A stretch of 64,000 nt of DNA, from contig CANKZJ010000003.1 in assembly GCA_947488605.1 (NCBI GenBank), forward strand, positions 372,001 through 436,000, in the 5' to 3' direction. The DNA comes from an uncultured Paracoccaceae bacterium (GTDB lineage: Bacteria > Pseudomonadota > Alphaproteobacteria > Rhodobacterales > Rhodobacteraceae). The notes beneath the pieces are model-generated. The model was given only the letters and a program-made list of their open reading frames with translations, searched no databases and had not been told where the DNA came from. Made by a program: the position numbers and the translations under genes. Positions 35,870-44,427 of the stretch are shown here, one piece after another. Position 1 is the stretch's first letter; each line of letters begins with the position of its first letter.

Positions 35870-36501
35870 CGATGCCACAAGCCCATGAGGACGCAGCCGC
35901 GTTTTGGGAAGGTCACTATGCAAAGCAGACGAAGCCCTCTGGTGGGCGTCCGTCAGCCATTCTGGTTCGCTTTGCTGAGGGTCTCGTTCCCGGGCGGGCC
36001 CTCGATCTGGGTTGCGCACGCGGGGACGACACGATCTGGCTTGCAAAACAGGGGTGGGAGGCCACGGGCGTTGATGTGGCGCAATCCGCAATTGATGCGG
36101 CGCAACTTGCAGCGGAACATGCTGGCGTTGCGGAACGCGTAGGCTTCGCGCGTCACGATCTGAATGTCTCTATTCCTGATGGAGCGTTCGATCTCGTCTC
36201 GGCGATGTTTCTGCATTCACCGGGCAAGTTTGATCGCGTAGCGGGGTTGCAACGCGCAGCAAGTGTGGTTGCACCGGGAGGCATGCTTCTGATCGCAGCT
36301 CACGGATCACGCGCACCTTGGTCCTGGGCTGATGCGGACACGATCTATCCCACAGCCGACGAAGAACTGGCCCATCTCAAACTCAACCAATCCGAATGGA
36401 ACGAGGTCTTCGTCGGGCCCATCGAACGGGTCGCAAGCGGCCCGGGCGGCCAAACAGCAACGGTGATCGACACGGTCATCGCTCTGGAACGACAGACTTA
36501 G
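35866..36501 (+). CDS. Class I SAM-dependent methyltransferase
   Basis: 211 residues. SAM-binding motif I ALDLGCARGDDTIWLA and the post-I acidic residue in TGVDVAQ, with the TehB/thiol-methyltransferase-like layout (N-terminal FWEGHYAK). It may methylate a toxic compound exported by the MFS pump encoded just upstream. The start is ATG 35866, overlapping the MFS stop; ATG 35872 is possible. Confidence 0.85.
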   Translation: MTMPQAHEDAAAFWEGHYAKQTKPSGGRPSAILVRFAEGLVPGRALDLGCARGDDTIWLAKQGWEATGVDVAQSAIDAAQLAAEHAGVAERVGFARHDLNVSIPDGAFDLVSAMFLHSPGKFDRVAGLQRAASVVAPGGMLLIAAHGSRAPWSWADADTIYPTADEELAHLKLNQSEWNEVFVGPIERVASGPGGQTATVIDTVIALERQT

Positions 36502-36527
36502 ACACGAACAACCGAAAGGACTTTCCC

Positions 36528-37460
36528 ATGACAACGATCCACCGGGTCGCGCTTCTGGCCGCGACCACCATAAGCCTTTTGACTGCAACACCGCTTTGGG
36601 CGCAGGAAACAGACATCACCGACCAAACCATCACCGTCGAGGATCAGACCTTTCGATATCTGGCCGCAGGCGACGACGGACCTGCCATCGTACTGCTGCA
36701 TGGATGGCCACAAAGCGCGGATGAGTTCCGTCACATCATGCCTGATCTTGCCGAGGACTACAGGGTCTTTGCCCCTGACCTCAGTGGCATCGGCGGTTCA
36801 ACCAATCCCGATCAGGATTGGACGAAACAAGCGCTTGCCGATGACATCCACGGCTTTGTCGGCGCGCTTGGTTTGGAGAACCCCCTTGTCGCAGGACACG
36901 ATATCGGCGGCATGGTGGCCTATGCCTATGGGCGGCAATACCCTAACGAGTTGGCCGGTGTGATCGTCATGGACGTGCCTCTGCCCGGCTTTGCCCCATG
37001 GGACTGGGTGGTCAGCATCCCGAACTCCTGGCACTTCGATTTCCACGATCAACCCATCGCCGAAGACCTCGTGGCGGGCCGGGAGGGCGCGTACATCCGG
37101 TACTTCATCGACCATGTTGCCAAGCACCCGGAGGCGATTTCCGACGCGGACGTCGCCATTTATGCGGAAGCCTATGGAACGCCAGAGCGGTTGCGCGCAG
37201 GTTTTGAGCTTTATCGCGCATTCGATCAAGATCAGGCTCACTTTGAAGCCATGACTGGTCCGTTCGATGTGCCGCTGCTTTTGATTGGTGCCGAAACGAC
37301 TATGGCCCCGGCGCTTGAAACCATGCGTGAGGCGCTAGAGGTGGGTGGTACCACAAACGTGGAGACGGCAGAGATTGAAGATTCCGGCCACTGGATTATT
37401 GAAGAGCAGCCAGGTGCGACTGTGAAGCTGATAGAGGCATTTGCCGAAAAGGTGTTCTGA
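36528..37460 (+). CDS. Secreted alpha/beta hydrolase, epoxide hydrolase-like
   Basis: 310 residues. Signal peptide (VALLAATTISLLTATPLWAQ), then a hydrolase fold with oxyanion HGWPQS, nucleophile aspartate in GHDIGGMVAY and catalytic His in DSGHWIIEEQP, the pattern of epoxide hydrolases and haloalkane dehalogenases. Periplasmic. Start ATG 36528 with GAAAGGA ahead. 26 nt after the methyltransferase. The following spacer 37461-37611 has no supported gene. Confidence 0.85.
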   Translation: MTTIHRVALLAATTISLLTATPLWAQETDITDQTITVEDQTFRYLAAGDDGPAIVLLHGWPQSADEFRHIMPDLAEDYRVFAPDLSGIGGSTNPDQDWTKQALADDIHGFVGALGLENPLVAGHDIGGMVAYAYGRQYPNELAGVIVMDVPLPGFAPWDWVVSIPNSWHFDFHDQPIAEDLVAGREGAYIRYFIDHVAKHPEAISDADVAIYAEAYGTPERLRAGFELYRAFDQDQAHFEAMTGPFDVPLLLIGAETTMAPALETMREALEVGGTTNVETAEIEDSGHWIIEEQPGATVKLIEAFAEKVF

Positions 37461-37611
37461 GAGAAAGAAACCGGCCGTCGGTTCGGTGCAGGCGATCCCA
37501 GGTCATCTTGTGGGTGCAGGCTATACTTGCCTTCGTGACATGACCGGAATGGTCGCAGCGGCCAATCGCCAGTCCGTCAAACTGGCCGCGATGAGCAGCC
37601 CATGAGTTGAA

Positions 37612-37809
37612 CTAATCATCACTTTCACAGTCACTAGACTTTGCAGAGAAATCAAGAAGCCCTTGCTTCTTCATCCGCCGCGCCCAGCTAACCTCTGCAA
37701 TCGCTTGATCAATCGCGTACGCATCTCCTGCGGCGTAGCTTCGCTGGATCAACTCAAGTTGTGCATCTGGATTACTTGCCAGTGCTTCATCATCAATCTT
37801 GGACGTCAT
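37612..37809 (-). CDS. Small hypothetical protein
   Basis: 65 residues, acidic, soluble (DDEALASNPDAQLELIQRSYAAGDAYAIDQAIAEVSWARRMKKQG). A GGAGG site 5 nt before ATG 37809 supports it. No family recognised. First of the orphan genes between the hydrolase unit and the transposition genes. Confidence 0.5.
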   Translation of the reverse strand: MTSKIDDEALASNPDAQLELIQRSYAAGDAYAIDQAIAEVSWARRMKKQGLLDFSAKSSDCESDD

Positions 37810-37874
37810 CGGTGCCTCCAATCATGCAAAGTCTGCCGGTCGAACCAGCCTGAAGTATGCCGACCACGAAAAGC

Positions 37875-38096
37875 CTAAGTCCAATCGGCGGCTTCCAGCG
37901 AGCTAATCATCTCCGCCACCCAGTCCGGATCTTCACTGCGTATGAGGACGGCAGCCAGAAGCTGAACCATTGGAGAGATATCCGCGTCGCTAACTTCGTT
38001 CGGCATATAGAAACTCAGTTTCCCCGTTTTATCCAGGACCAATGCTGAAGATCCAAGTGGTAGTATCGATCCATGGTCTGTAGTGATACTATGCAT
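37875..38096 (-). CDS. Small hypothetical protein downstream of the HigA-like gene
   Basis: 73 residues from ATG 38096 (MHSITTDHG...); an open frame extends to 38195 and would overlap the HigA-like gene. Unrecognised. It lies after the HigA-like gene on the same strand, where an orphan antitoxin's partner might be, but shows no RelE/HigB pattern. Confidence 0.4.
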   Translation of the reverse strand: MHSITTDHGSILPLGSSALVLDKTGKLSFYMPNEVSDADISPMVQLLAAVLIRSEDPDWVAEMISSLEAADWT

Positions 38097-38137
38097 TCGG
38101 TCGCCTACCCCCAGTCCTAGCCCAGTGACGACAGTTT

Positions 38138-38515
38138 CTATTGCGGTGCGCCGACGTGATAGGGCGTTACGAGGCAATCTGCCGGGATGCGCCAAACGGA
38201 GCTTAGCTTATGGATCATGTCCACCGTCAAAGCTCTCTTTCTGTCCAAAACCTCCAACGCGTCGGATTGAGAGCCAAACAGGTTTGCGAGATCAGCAGGT
38301 ACTTTCCCTGCGCCCTCCATGTGCTGCAGTAGCAATTCAACCGGCTCCATCGGCCGATTTGGATGGAACTGTGTTTCATAGTGCTCCACCAATGCGCAAA
38401 GAATATCGAATTCATCGCCATCGGGCGTGTTGTGTTCGGCACCCCAAAGTGCATCAATTCGAGCCAGTGTGACGGTAAGGTCATCATTGTTACGGATAGG
38501 TCGTATTTCAGGCAT
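38138..38515 (-). CDS. HigA-like antitoxin/regulator with XRE domain
   Basis: 125 residues. N-terminal region (IRPIRNNDDLTVTLARIDALWGAEHNTPDGDEFDIL) and a C-terminal helix-turn-helix (DLANLFGSQSDALEVLDRKRALTVDMIHKLSSVWRIP) of the HigA/COG5499 type. No HigB/RelE-type toxin is found within 200 bp on either side. Probably an orphan antitoxin or a stand-alone regulator. Confidence 0.75.
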   Translation of the reverse strand: MPEIRPIRNNDDLTVTLARIDALWGAEHNTPDGDEFDILCALVEHYETQFHPNRPMEPVELLLQHMEGAGKVPADLANLFGSQSDALEVLDRKRALTVDMIHKLSSVWRIPADCLVTPYHVGAPQ

Positions 38516-38656
38516 ATCTTCTCATTCCTAGAATTTAACACACTTACATTGTTCAATTCTTCTCAAAATCGGTTTTCACGGCATTTCGAGAGAACCGGGT
38601 GTTAGTGGCAGATACTGACACTTCTAAGTTTAACGGACCCGGTGGATGTCGAGCAT

Positions 38657-39064
38657 TTATATTTCAGCCAAGACCTCATAGTCTGAAATCAGCTCGACAT
38701 AATTGGCCAGATCGCCAAGCGCACGGCTCCGCAGCTTAGACTGCGGCTGCTCAATGACTTCGACGCGCAGGTAGTCATATTTTTCTTCTAACCTCACAGT
38801 TGCACCGCAGGCCTCGGCAATGCGTTCCATTGACCAGGCCCACTGATCCCAATGGTTGCGATGGGGCCAACGAAAATCACCAAACATGAATTGCTCGGGT
38901 GCTCTGAGTGGATGCTTCTCGTCATCCAGGCTGGCCAACGTGTTTCGCAGATTGTCCAACGCCCTGTCAGCACCAACATCCGTATCGGCGAGCTCTGCGT
39001 CCAAGACGCGGATAGCAGTTTTGGCTGCGCCTGCTGCTACAATTACATCACCATACAACCTCAT
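38657..39064 (-). CDS. Hypothetical protein
   Basis: 135 residues, soluble, no recognised domain; rich in tryptophan in the middle (FRWPHRNHWDQWAWSMERI). ATG 39064 has GGAGG 6 nt ahead. Orphan gene. Confidence 0.55.
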   Translation of the reverse strand: MRLYGDVIVAAGAAKTAIRVLDAELADTDVGADRALDNLRNTLASLDDEKHPLRAPEQFMFGDFRWPHRNHWDQWAWSMERIAEACGATVRLEEKYDYLRVEVIEQPQSKLRSRALGDLANYVELISDYEVLAEI

Positions 39065-39109
39065 TGCTTGCCTCCATCTTTGGTTCGTTATGTCTGATAT
39101 CGATTGTTT

Positions 39110-39433
39110 TTAGATGTTTTTGTACCAATTTGGCCCGCTCGATGCCTCCAGAAACATCATGAAGCCGCCGAACGCACTGATTGCTGCCATGAGTATCATG
39201 CCCCACATCAACGGTGTGGCCGGTGATAGTTTCAAGATCAGTACGCAGATAAAGACAGATACAATGCCCAGCACAATTGCATATGCGACGACATGGGCCT
39301 TGCTGCGCATCCCGTTGCGCGTCTTGAAACCTTTGACAGCATTACATTGTGGGCAGACGACAGCCTGCGGATCGATGTTAGACTTGCAGAATGGGCAGGT
39401 TTGTGTCGGTGCGTCATTCATGTTCGAGCTCAT
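39110..39433 (-). CDS. Zinc-ribbon membrane protein
   Basis: 107 residues: an N-terminal zinc ribbon (CPFCKSNIDPQAVVCPQC) and two or so membrane helices (VVAYAIVLGIVSVFICVLIL, MWGMILMAAISAFGGFMMF). A similar layout, with different sequence, occurs in the gene at 46292. Divergent from the XRE gene at 39501, with the operator adjoining its start codon. Confidence 0.65.
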   Translation of the reverse strand: MSSNMNDAPTQTCPFCKSNIDPQAVVCPQCNAVKGFKTRNGMRSKAHVVAYAIVLGIVSVFICVLILKLSPATPLMWGMILMAAISAFGGFMMFLEASSGPNWYKNI

Positions 39434-39468
39434 AATTATCTACTTTTTAGATAATTTAATATCTAGAT
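39434..39468. promoter_or_regulatory. Candidate XRE operator
   Basis: A perfect inverted repeat AATTATCTA (39434-39442) / TAGATAATT (39448-39456), 5-nt spacer, with a second ATCTAGAT palindrome at 39461-39468. It immediately adjoins the start codon of the zinc-ribbon gene and lies upstream of the XRE gene, so the XRE protein probably represses both. Confidence 0.6.
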
Positions 39469-39500
39469 TAGCGCTGTTGCGAAAGGGGTTTCGCAACAGC

Positions 39501-39758
39501 ATGGCCAAAACGATACGAAGTAAGGGCCATCAGGCGTTGTGTGAGGCAATTATTGCAGCACGCAACGATGCCGGACTCACACAAGCAGGACTTGCCAAAA
39601 GACTGAGGTGTCATCAGTCTTTTGTTGCCCGCGTCGAAAGTGGTGAACGCCGGGTGGACGTCATTGAGCTAATAGTGCTCGCGCGAGCGATCGGTTTATC
39701 AAGCATCAAATTCCTCGAAATTGCCGAGCAGGCTACCCCACCCGATCACAGGATATAA
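39501..39758 (+). CDS. XRE-family transcriptional regulator
   Basis: 85 residues, almost all one helix-turn-helix XRE domain (AIIAARNDAGLTQAGLAKRLRCHQSFVARVESGERRVDVIELI). ATG 39501 is the start where the domain begins; the frame is open far upstream as an unrelated run. Likely controls the divergent zinc-ribbon gene. Confidence 0.82.
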   Translation: MAKTIRSKGHQALCEAIIAARNDAGLTQAGLAKRLRCHQSFVARVESGERRVDVIELIVLARAIGLSSIKFLEIAEQATPPDHRI

Positions 39759-40168
39759 CGCAGATAAGAGACTTTGCGGTGTGCGAACCCATGAGTGAAT
39801 GAAGGTCCGGGTGATCATTCTGTCGATAGTATCAGTTGAGGGCGGCAGAGGCTGAACGTTTGTCAGCAAAAATTCGCTTATGGCGGAAGTCAATATTAAA
39901 GTATTTTGGCGAGTTTAATGCATACTCGAATAAAGAATACTTCTGCTCCTATTTCTCGTTAGTTTCTATCGCCATGGATCTTATTACCAAGTTTATTGAC
40001 GTAAGCTAAATTTGGATGGAACGCCTCGCTTGAAGAGCAGTGAAATTCTATTCGGTTATCACAGAGGCGAATATAGAAATATTCCTAGTGACCAGTAGAA
40101 TCTGCAAATGCAAAACTCCTACCAAGTGATTCGAATGTAGACTACCTATCGAAATAGGAGAGACTTCT
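39759..40168. other. AT-rich spacer before the Ner-like gene
   Basis: About 410 bp with no open frame I can support on either strand, visibly richer in A+T than the neighbouring genes. The segment nearest 40160 holds the AGGAGAG ribosome site of the next gene. Probably a decayed or regulatory stretch between cargo and transposition genes. Confidence 0.45.
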
Positions 40169-40396
40169 GTGCAGAATGATAAACGTCATGCAATGATCCG
40201 TGATAGCCTGCAAAAGAAGGGGAGCTCCCTAGCTGCGATCGCAAAAATGCTTGGCGTCAGGCCTCAATCTGTAATTATTGTCAGCCAAGGTCATCGGAAA
40301 TCCGAGAAAATTCATAGAGCGTTATCGGGTGCTTTAAATGTAGATATTCACGAACTTTTTCCCGAATTCTATCCTAAGGAGCACAGCATAAAATAA
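40169..40396 (+). CDS. Ner/Nlp-like helix-turn-helix regulator
   Basis: 75 residues. A helix-turn-helix of the Ner type (DSLQKKGSSLAAIAKMLGVRPQSVIIVSQGHRKSEKIHRALSGALNV), related to Mu Ner and Nlp. GTG 40169 follows AGGAGAG. It is 167 nt upstream of tnsA and in the same orientation, so it is a good candidate for controlling transposition genes, as Ner does in Mu; this is inference. Confidence 0.75.
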   Translation: MQNDKRHAMIRDSLQKKGSSLAAIAKMLGVRPQSVIIVSQGHRKSEKIHRALSGALNVDIHELFPEFYPKEHSIK

Positions 40397-40399
40397 AAA

Positions 40400-40427
40400 A
40401 GGCTTAGTTGGTGGAACAACTAAGCCT
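40400..40427. terminator. Strong hairpin between the Ner-like gene and tnsA
   Basis: 11-bp perfect stem AGGCTTAGTTG/CAACTAAGCCT with a 6-nt loop. An A-run precedes it (so a T-run follows on the minus strand); on the plus strand no T-tract follows. It may terminate the Ner-like transcript or minus-strand transcription, or isolate tnsA. Confidence 0.6.
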
Positions 40428-40563
40428 CTTGTGAGTGAGCATGGCCCACACATTTTCTCTACGCCTGCTTCGCTCATTCAGCATCAAATGTCAACCGTTT
40501 CGCAGCCGTCAGCGGCATTGCGGAGCAATTGGCCAACATAATCTGAATTGAACAGGAACCATC

Positions 40564-41319
40564 ATGTTTAACGAACAAGATACCTTGTGCACTGCGCAAG
40601 CCCATGACGCTATGGCCGGCGTAACCGCCAACTATGTCACCCCACCCCCGTTTTCAGTGCCGCTGAAAAGCCGTGCGACCCGAAAGTTTTCCTGGAAAAA
40701 CCGTGATCGATGCAGCGGTTCAATTGTGGTCTCGTTGAATGGCGTCATGATCACGCTGCACTTCGAAAGTAAACTTGAGCTGATGGTGATCATGTTCTTG
40801 CTTGGGCGCGGTGACGTTGTCGAAATCTGGGATCAACCGCCTCATGTTACCTATCTGAAGGCCGATGGTAGCATTGGAAAGCACACATACGACTTCCGCG
40901 TTGTTCTCGACGACAACAGCGTTATCGCCATCGCGGTCAAACCAAAGGCCAAAGCTGCAAAGGCAGCTTTCCAGGCTGATATGGCCCGTGTCGCGCAAGC
41001 CACGCCAAAATCCTTTGCCGACCACGTCGTTGTTATGTCAGAGGCAGACTTCACTCGTGCCCAAGTGATAAACGCGACGCGCTACTTTGAATTTAGCAAA
41101 GACATAGATCTTGAGGCTGATGTCGTCGTCCGAGATGTCATCAAGGACATAAATGGCGCGATCTCAATAGCCGAGGTTGTTGGTCAGACTGGGCTTGCAG
41201 GACGCGCATATCGCGCAATTGTCCGAGCAGTATTCGCGAATGAGATCTCGCCAGTCGCAGATGGAGTCATTTCCCACAAAACAATTGTTCTGCCGGCTCA
41301 TGCTGGAGGACAACACTAA
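40564..41319 (+). CDS. tnsA: TnsA-like transposase endonuclease subunit
   Basis: 251 residues. Endonuclease that cuts the non-transferred strands so the element leaves by cut-and-paste. The nuclease core is readable: E68 in HFESKLE, D110 in KHTYDFRV and K126 in AIAVKP. In Tn7 TnsA the equivalent stretch has glutamine two residues before the lysine (AIQ-x-KP); here it is A124. The C-terminal region that contacts TnsC follows. ATG 40564; stop shares one base with tnsB. Confidence 0.83.
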   Translation: MFNEQDTLCTAQAHDAMAGVTANYVTPPPFSVPLKSRATRKFSWKNRDRCSGSIVVSLNGVMITLHFESKLELMVIMFLLGRGDVVEIWDQPPHVTYLKADGSIGKHTYDFRVVLDDNSVIAIAVKPKAKAAKAAFQADMARVAQATPKSFADHVVVMSEADFTRAQVINATRYFEFSKDIDLEADVVVRDVIKDINGAISIAEVVGQTGLAGRAYRAIVRAVFANEISPVADGVISHKTIVLPAHAGGQH

Positions 41320-43433
41320 TGTTTAGTTATCACCCTTGCGACATCGTGGCGATCAACGCAAAGCGACACAATATCGTTTTCCAAACCAAGGATGCGATTG
41401 GTGTTCGACCCGAAGATGATCCGGATGCGCCGACCGAGACCTTCAGCAATACGGCCATTGAGGCACTGCGCCGCACCAACCAATGGCGCTACTTTCCGAA
41501 CCTTGAGGCTCAAAACCGACTACTGCGTCGCACACAAAAGCAAGGTTTTGCGCTTCTAAGCGCATCGAAGAAGGATCGCGAGAAAGCCATTTTCATCTTT
41601 ATGGAAATTATGGCTTTGAAGCAGCTACGAGATGAGGGCGTCATCGTCCTCACACCCGAAAGCCTGGAGGAAAACTGGCACAAATTCACCAGTATCCTAA
41701 ACGATCGCGAGATCGCACGACGGTTGTGCGGACGTGCACTTCGTGCCGGTGAAGAACTCCCACTTCGAAAACCACATCGCCCAGCGACGCTTCTTAAGAA
41801 GATGAAGCGGCTGAGCACCCACAATTATGACATCGGATGCTTGCTTCCGCAGTATGGGCAAGACAAGTCGGATGCTGGACGATTGTCGGCGGAAACTGAA
41901 CAGTTCATCTCGGACTACATTCGGGCATATGCCGACCCTGACCAACCAAAAAAGTCCCACATCGCTTGCGAATGTATCACTGCGATGAAAGAGGAAAACC
42001 AACGGCGGGTAAAAGCTGGAGAACCAGAACTAGTCGCATCTGAACGGTCAGTTGAGCGCAGGATCGAGAAACTTGATCCCTTTGAGATCACCTGCTTCCG
42101 CGAGGGTGTTGATGAGGCCAGGCGGCGATATGCATCTGCCAAAGGGGGTGTTGCCGTTCAGTTCCCGCTGGAGGGCGTCGAATTGGATGCTTGGATGGGT
42201 GATATCCGAACGATCTTCACACGGCTCGGAATCATGCAGATGTTGCCGAAAGAGATTCAAGATGCGGTGCCTCGAGGCCGGCGCTGGATCTATGCCGCCA
42301 TTGACCGCGCCACGCGCGTCGTCGTTGGTCTTCGGATTGCTGAGACCCAGAGTTCAGAAGAAGCCCGCAAAGCTCTCAACATGGTGTTTGTTGACAAGAC
42401 AGAGTTCGCACTGGCAGCGGGGGCTGAAAGCCATTGGGCATACTTCGGCGGCATGCATCAACTTGCATGTGACACAGGCAGTGACTTCATTTCTGACGAC
42501 TTCACCACAGCAGTGAATACATGTGGTTCGAGTATCTCTTTTCCGCCTGTCAAAGTACCAGAGCTCCGTGGAAGGGTTGAACGCCTGTTCGGCACAATGG
42601 CCAGGCAGCTAATGCCGCGTCTGACCGGTCGAACCTTTTCGAGCATTGAGGAGCGTGGCGATCACCCTACCGAAGACCGTGTCGTTCTTGACGATGATGA
42701 CCTTCTGCGCATTCTCGTTCTCTATGTCGTGGACTTCTATCACCATCAACGACATCGCGGTTTGGGCGGTCAAACACCCGCCAATAGATGGGCAGAGTTG
42801 GCAGAGAACTATGGGGTGTCAGAGCCACCGGACATCAATACACGCCGGGTGGCCTTTGGCATTGAGTTCAACCGTAAACCTTCAAAAATGGGTGTCGTTT
42901 GCTACGGCAATCATTATTCCTGCCCCGAGCTTGAGGTTTGCTGGCGCAAACATCCCAAACGTAGTGTTCGCTTTCGCATTGATCCGGCAAATATCGGGGC
43001 TGTGTCCGTCGAAATCGATAAGATGTGGTATCAAGCCAATGCGGTGAATGGCGAAGAATTGGAGGGGGTGACGCTCCCAGAATGGATCCAAGGGCTCCGC
43101 GATATTCGCAAAAAATACGCGAATGAAGCCTTGCTGACGCTCAAACTGCGCAACGACACCATCGCGAAGATTAAGGCTATCAATACCGCTGCGCGTAAGC
43201 GGGCACAGCTACTCCCTATAGAGTTCTCCGAAGCGCGCCTGAAAGAACTTGAGAAGCGGCTTTGTGCTGGCACGATGTTCGACCATCCACAGACTCCACC
43301 CGTCCAAAGTGACGAGGTGCCATTTGGCCGAAAGGTGCATCCGCACATCCCTGAGCTCGACAACCAAGACCCCGAGGTGACTGATCAGCGTCCGACTGAT
43401 CCAGACGAAGGTGAATGGAAAATCGAGGAGTAG
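41319..43433 (+). CDS. tnsB: TnsB/TniA-type DDE transposase
   Basis: 704 residues. Recognises the transposon ends and joins the 3' strands to target DNA. Integrase-core residues are D290 (VELDAWMGD), D385 (CDTGSDF) and E421 (GRVERLFGT), a DD(35)E spacing. An N-terminal winged-helix region and a C-terminal beta region and tail, which would contact TnsC, surround it. Full length. The repeats at both ends are its likely binding sites. Confidence 0.92.
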   Translation: MFSYHPCDIVAINAKRHNIVFQTKDAIGVRPEDDPDAPTETFSNTAIEALRRTNQWRYFPNLEAQNRLLRRTQKQGFALLSASKKDREKAIFIFMEIMALKQLRDEGVIVLTPESLEENWHKFTSILNDREIARRLCGRALRAGEELPLRKPHRPATLLKKMKRLSTHNYDIGCLLPQYGQDKSDAGRLSAETEQFISDYIRAYADPDQPKKSHIACECITAMKEENQRRVKAGEPELVASERSVERRIEKLDPFEITCFREGVDEARRRYASAKGGVAVQFPLEGVELDAWMGDIRTIFTRLGIMQMLPKEIQDAVPRGRRWIYAAIDRATRVVVGLRIAETQSSEEARKALNMVFVDKTEFALAAGAESHWAYFGGMHQLACDTGSDFISDDFTTAVNTCGSSISFPPVKVPELRGRVERLFGTMARQLMPRLTGRTFSSIEERGDHPTEDRVVLDDDDLLRILVLYVVDFYHHQRHRGLGGQTPANRWAELAENYGVSEPPDINTRRVAFGIEFNRKPSKMGVVCYGNHYSCPELEVCWRKHPKRSVRFRIDPANIGAVSVEIDKMWYQANAVNGEELEGVTLPEWIQGLRDIRKKYANEALLTLKLRNDTIAKIKAINTAARKRAQLLPIEFSEARLKELEKRLCAGTMFDHPQTPPVQSDEVPFGRKVHPHIPELDNQDPEVTDQRPTDPDEGEWKIEE

Positions 43434-43437
43434 GTGT

Positions 43438-44427
43438 ATGGATCAGGGTAATTTAGACCGCATCGCCAAAGTTATCGTTAAACTGCGCGCAAAGGTTTTG
43501 CTGACTGACAATCATAGAAAGTTGGAGGAGGCCATTGGTCTCCTCATAGCAACTCGCCGTGCTGAACTGGAAGCTGGGGCGGCACAAGAAGCCTATGGCG
43601 TTGCTGTTGTCGGCAACCCCGGCTCCGGTAAATCGACAGCCTTGGCCCATCTTTTCCGGACGCATCCAACGCTACAGCTGCTTCAGCCTGATGTTGTCCA
43701 GGCTGACGTAGCCAGCTTTCTGGTGCCTAGTCCCTCAACTTTAAAAATGGTCGGATTGTCATGCCTGACAGGGTTGGGATACCCGTTGAGGCGCGATCGG
43801 ACTGCTGGGATTATCTGGGAGCTGGTGCAGCACCATTTGAAGCAGCGACAAACGCTGCTCCTGCACCTGGATGAAGCGCAGGATTTGATGCGGACCCGCA
43901 GTGCGCGTGAAATGACCGCTGTGGTCAATACGCTGAAGTCTCTGATGCAGGGCAAAGATTGGCCTGTCGGATTGGTTCTGAGTGGTCTTCCGGACCTGAA
44001 GGAACTTCTCAACAATGACACGCAGCTTGGGCGTCGTTTTGAACCCATCGAGTTTGCACCGATCAGTTTTGAAGCCGATGGCGGCAACGTCGCCAAAATC
44101 GTCGAACGATATGGCCTCGATGCTAATTTGAGCGTCGATGAAGGTATTCTCGGACGGGACGCGGTCCAGAGGATCATTTATTCTGGGTCAAGCGAACTCG
44201 GCATTACAATTCAGCTGATCATTGAAGCGATCCGCGAAGCAATGCTGTGTGGGTCATCTCACCTGAGCAGAGAGCACTTCATTCGGGCTTTCTCCAGGCG
44301 ATCTGGCTGCGTTGATGACCTGAATCCCTTCGTAAGGGAGGATTTCACAGAAATTGATCCGAGGCTATTGTTGACCACGAATGAAGACTTGGTGACGGCC
44401 GATACCGTTTGGAGCGGCCTGAAATGA
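43438..44427 (+). CDS. tnsC: TnsC/TniB-type AAA+ ATPase
   Basis: 329 residues. ATP-dependent regulator that links the target selector to the transposase. Walker A VVGNPGSGKST near residue 57 and Walker B LLLHLDEAQDLM near 140. The start is ATG 43438 with GGAG ahead, 4 nt after tnsB; an earlier ATG at 43411 would overlap tnsB. Closer to the short TniB than to the long Tn7 TnsC by length. The stop overlaps the tniQ ATG. Confidence 0.9.
   Translation: MDQGNLDRIAKVIVKLRAKVLLTDNHRKLEEAIGLLIATRRAELEAGAAQEAYGVAVVGNPGSGKSTALAHLFRTHPTLQLLQPDVVQADVASFLVPSPSTLKMVGLSCLTGLGYPLRRDRTAGIIWELVQHHLKQRQTLLLHLDEAQDLMRTRSAREMTAVVNTLKSLMQGKDWPVGLVLSGLPDLKELLNNDTQLGRRFEPIEFAPISFEADGGNVAKIVERYGLDANLSVDEGILGRDAVQRIIYSGSSELGITIQLIIEAIREAMLCGSSHLSREHFIRAFSRRSGCVDDLNPFVREDFTEIDPRLLLTTNEDLVTADTVWSGLK

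Noticed and set aside
37461-37611. Open plus-strand frame of about 45 codons after the hydrolase gene, which could be a gene remnant.
   Set aside because: Too short, no start with ribosome site and no match I recognise.
33834-39770. A 15-nt direct repeat TAACGCAGATAAGAG at 33834-33848 and 39756-39770, each starting at a stop codon.
   Set aside because: About two 15-mer matches are expected by chance in a 64-kb sequence, and similarity does not extend further on either side.
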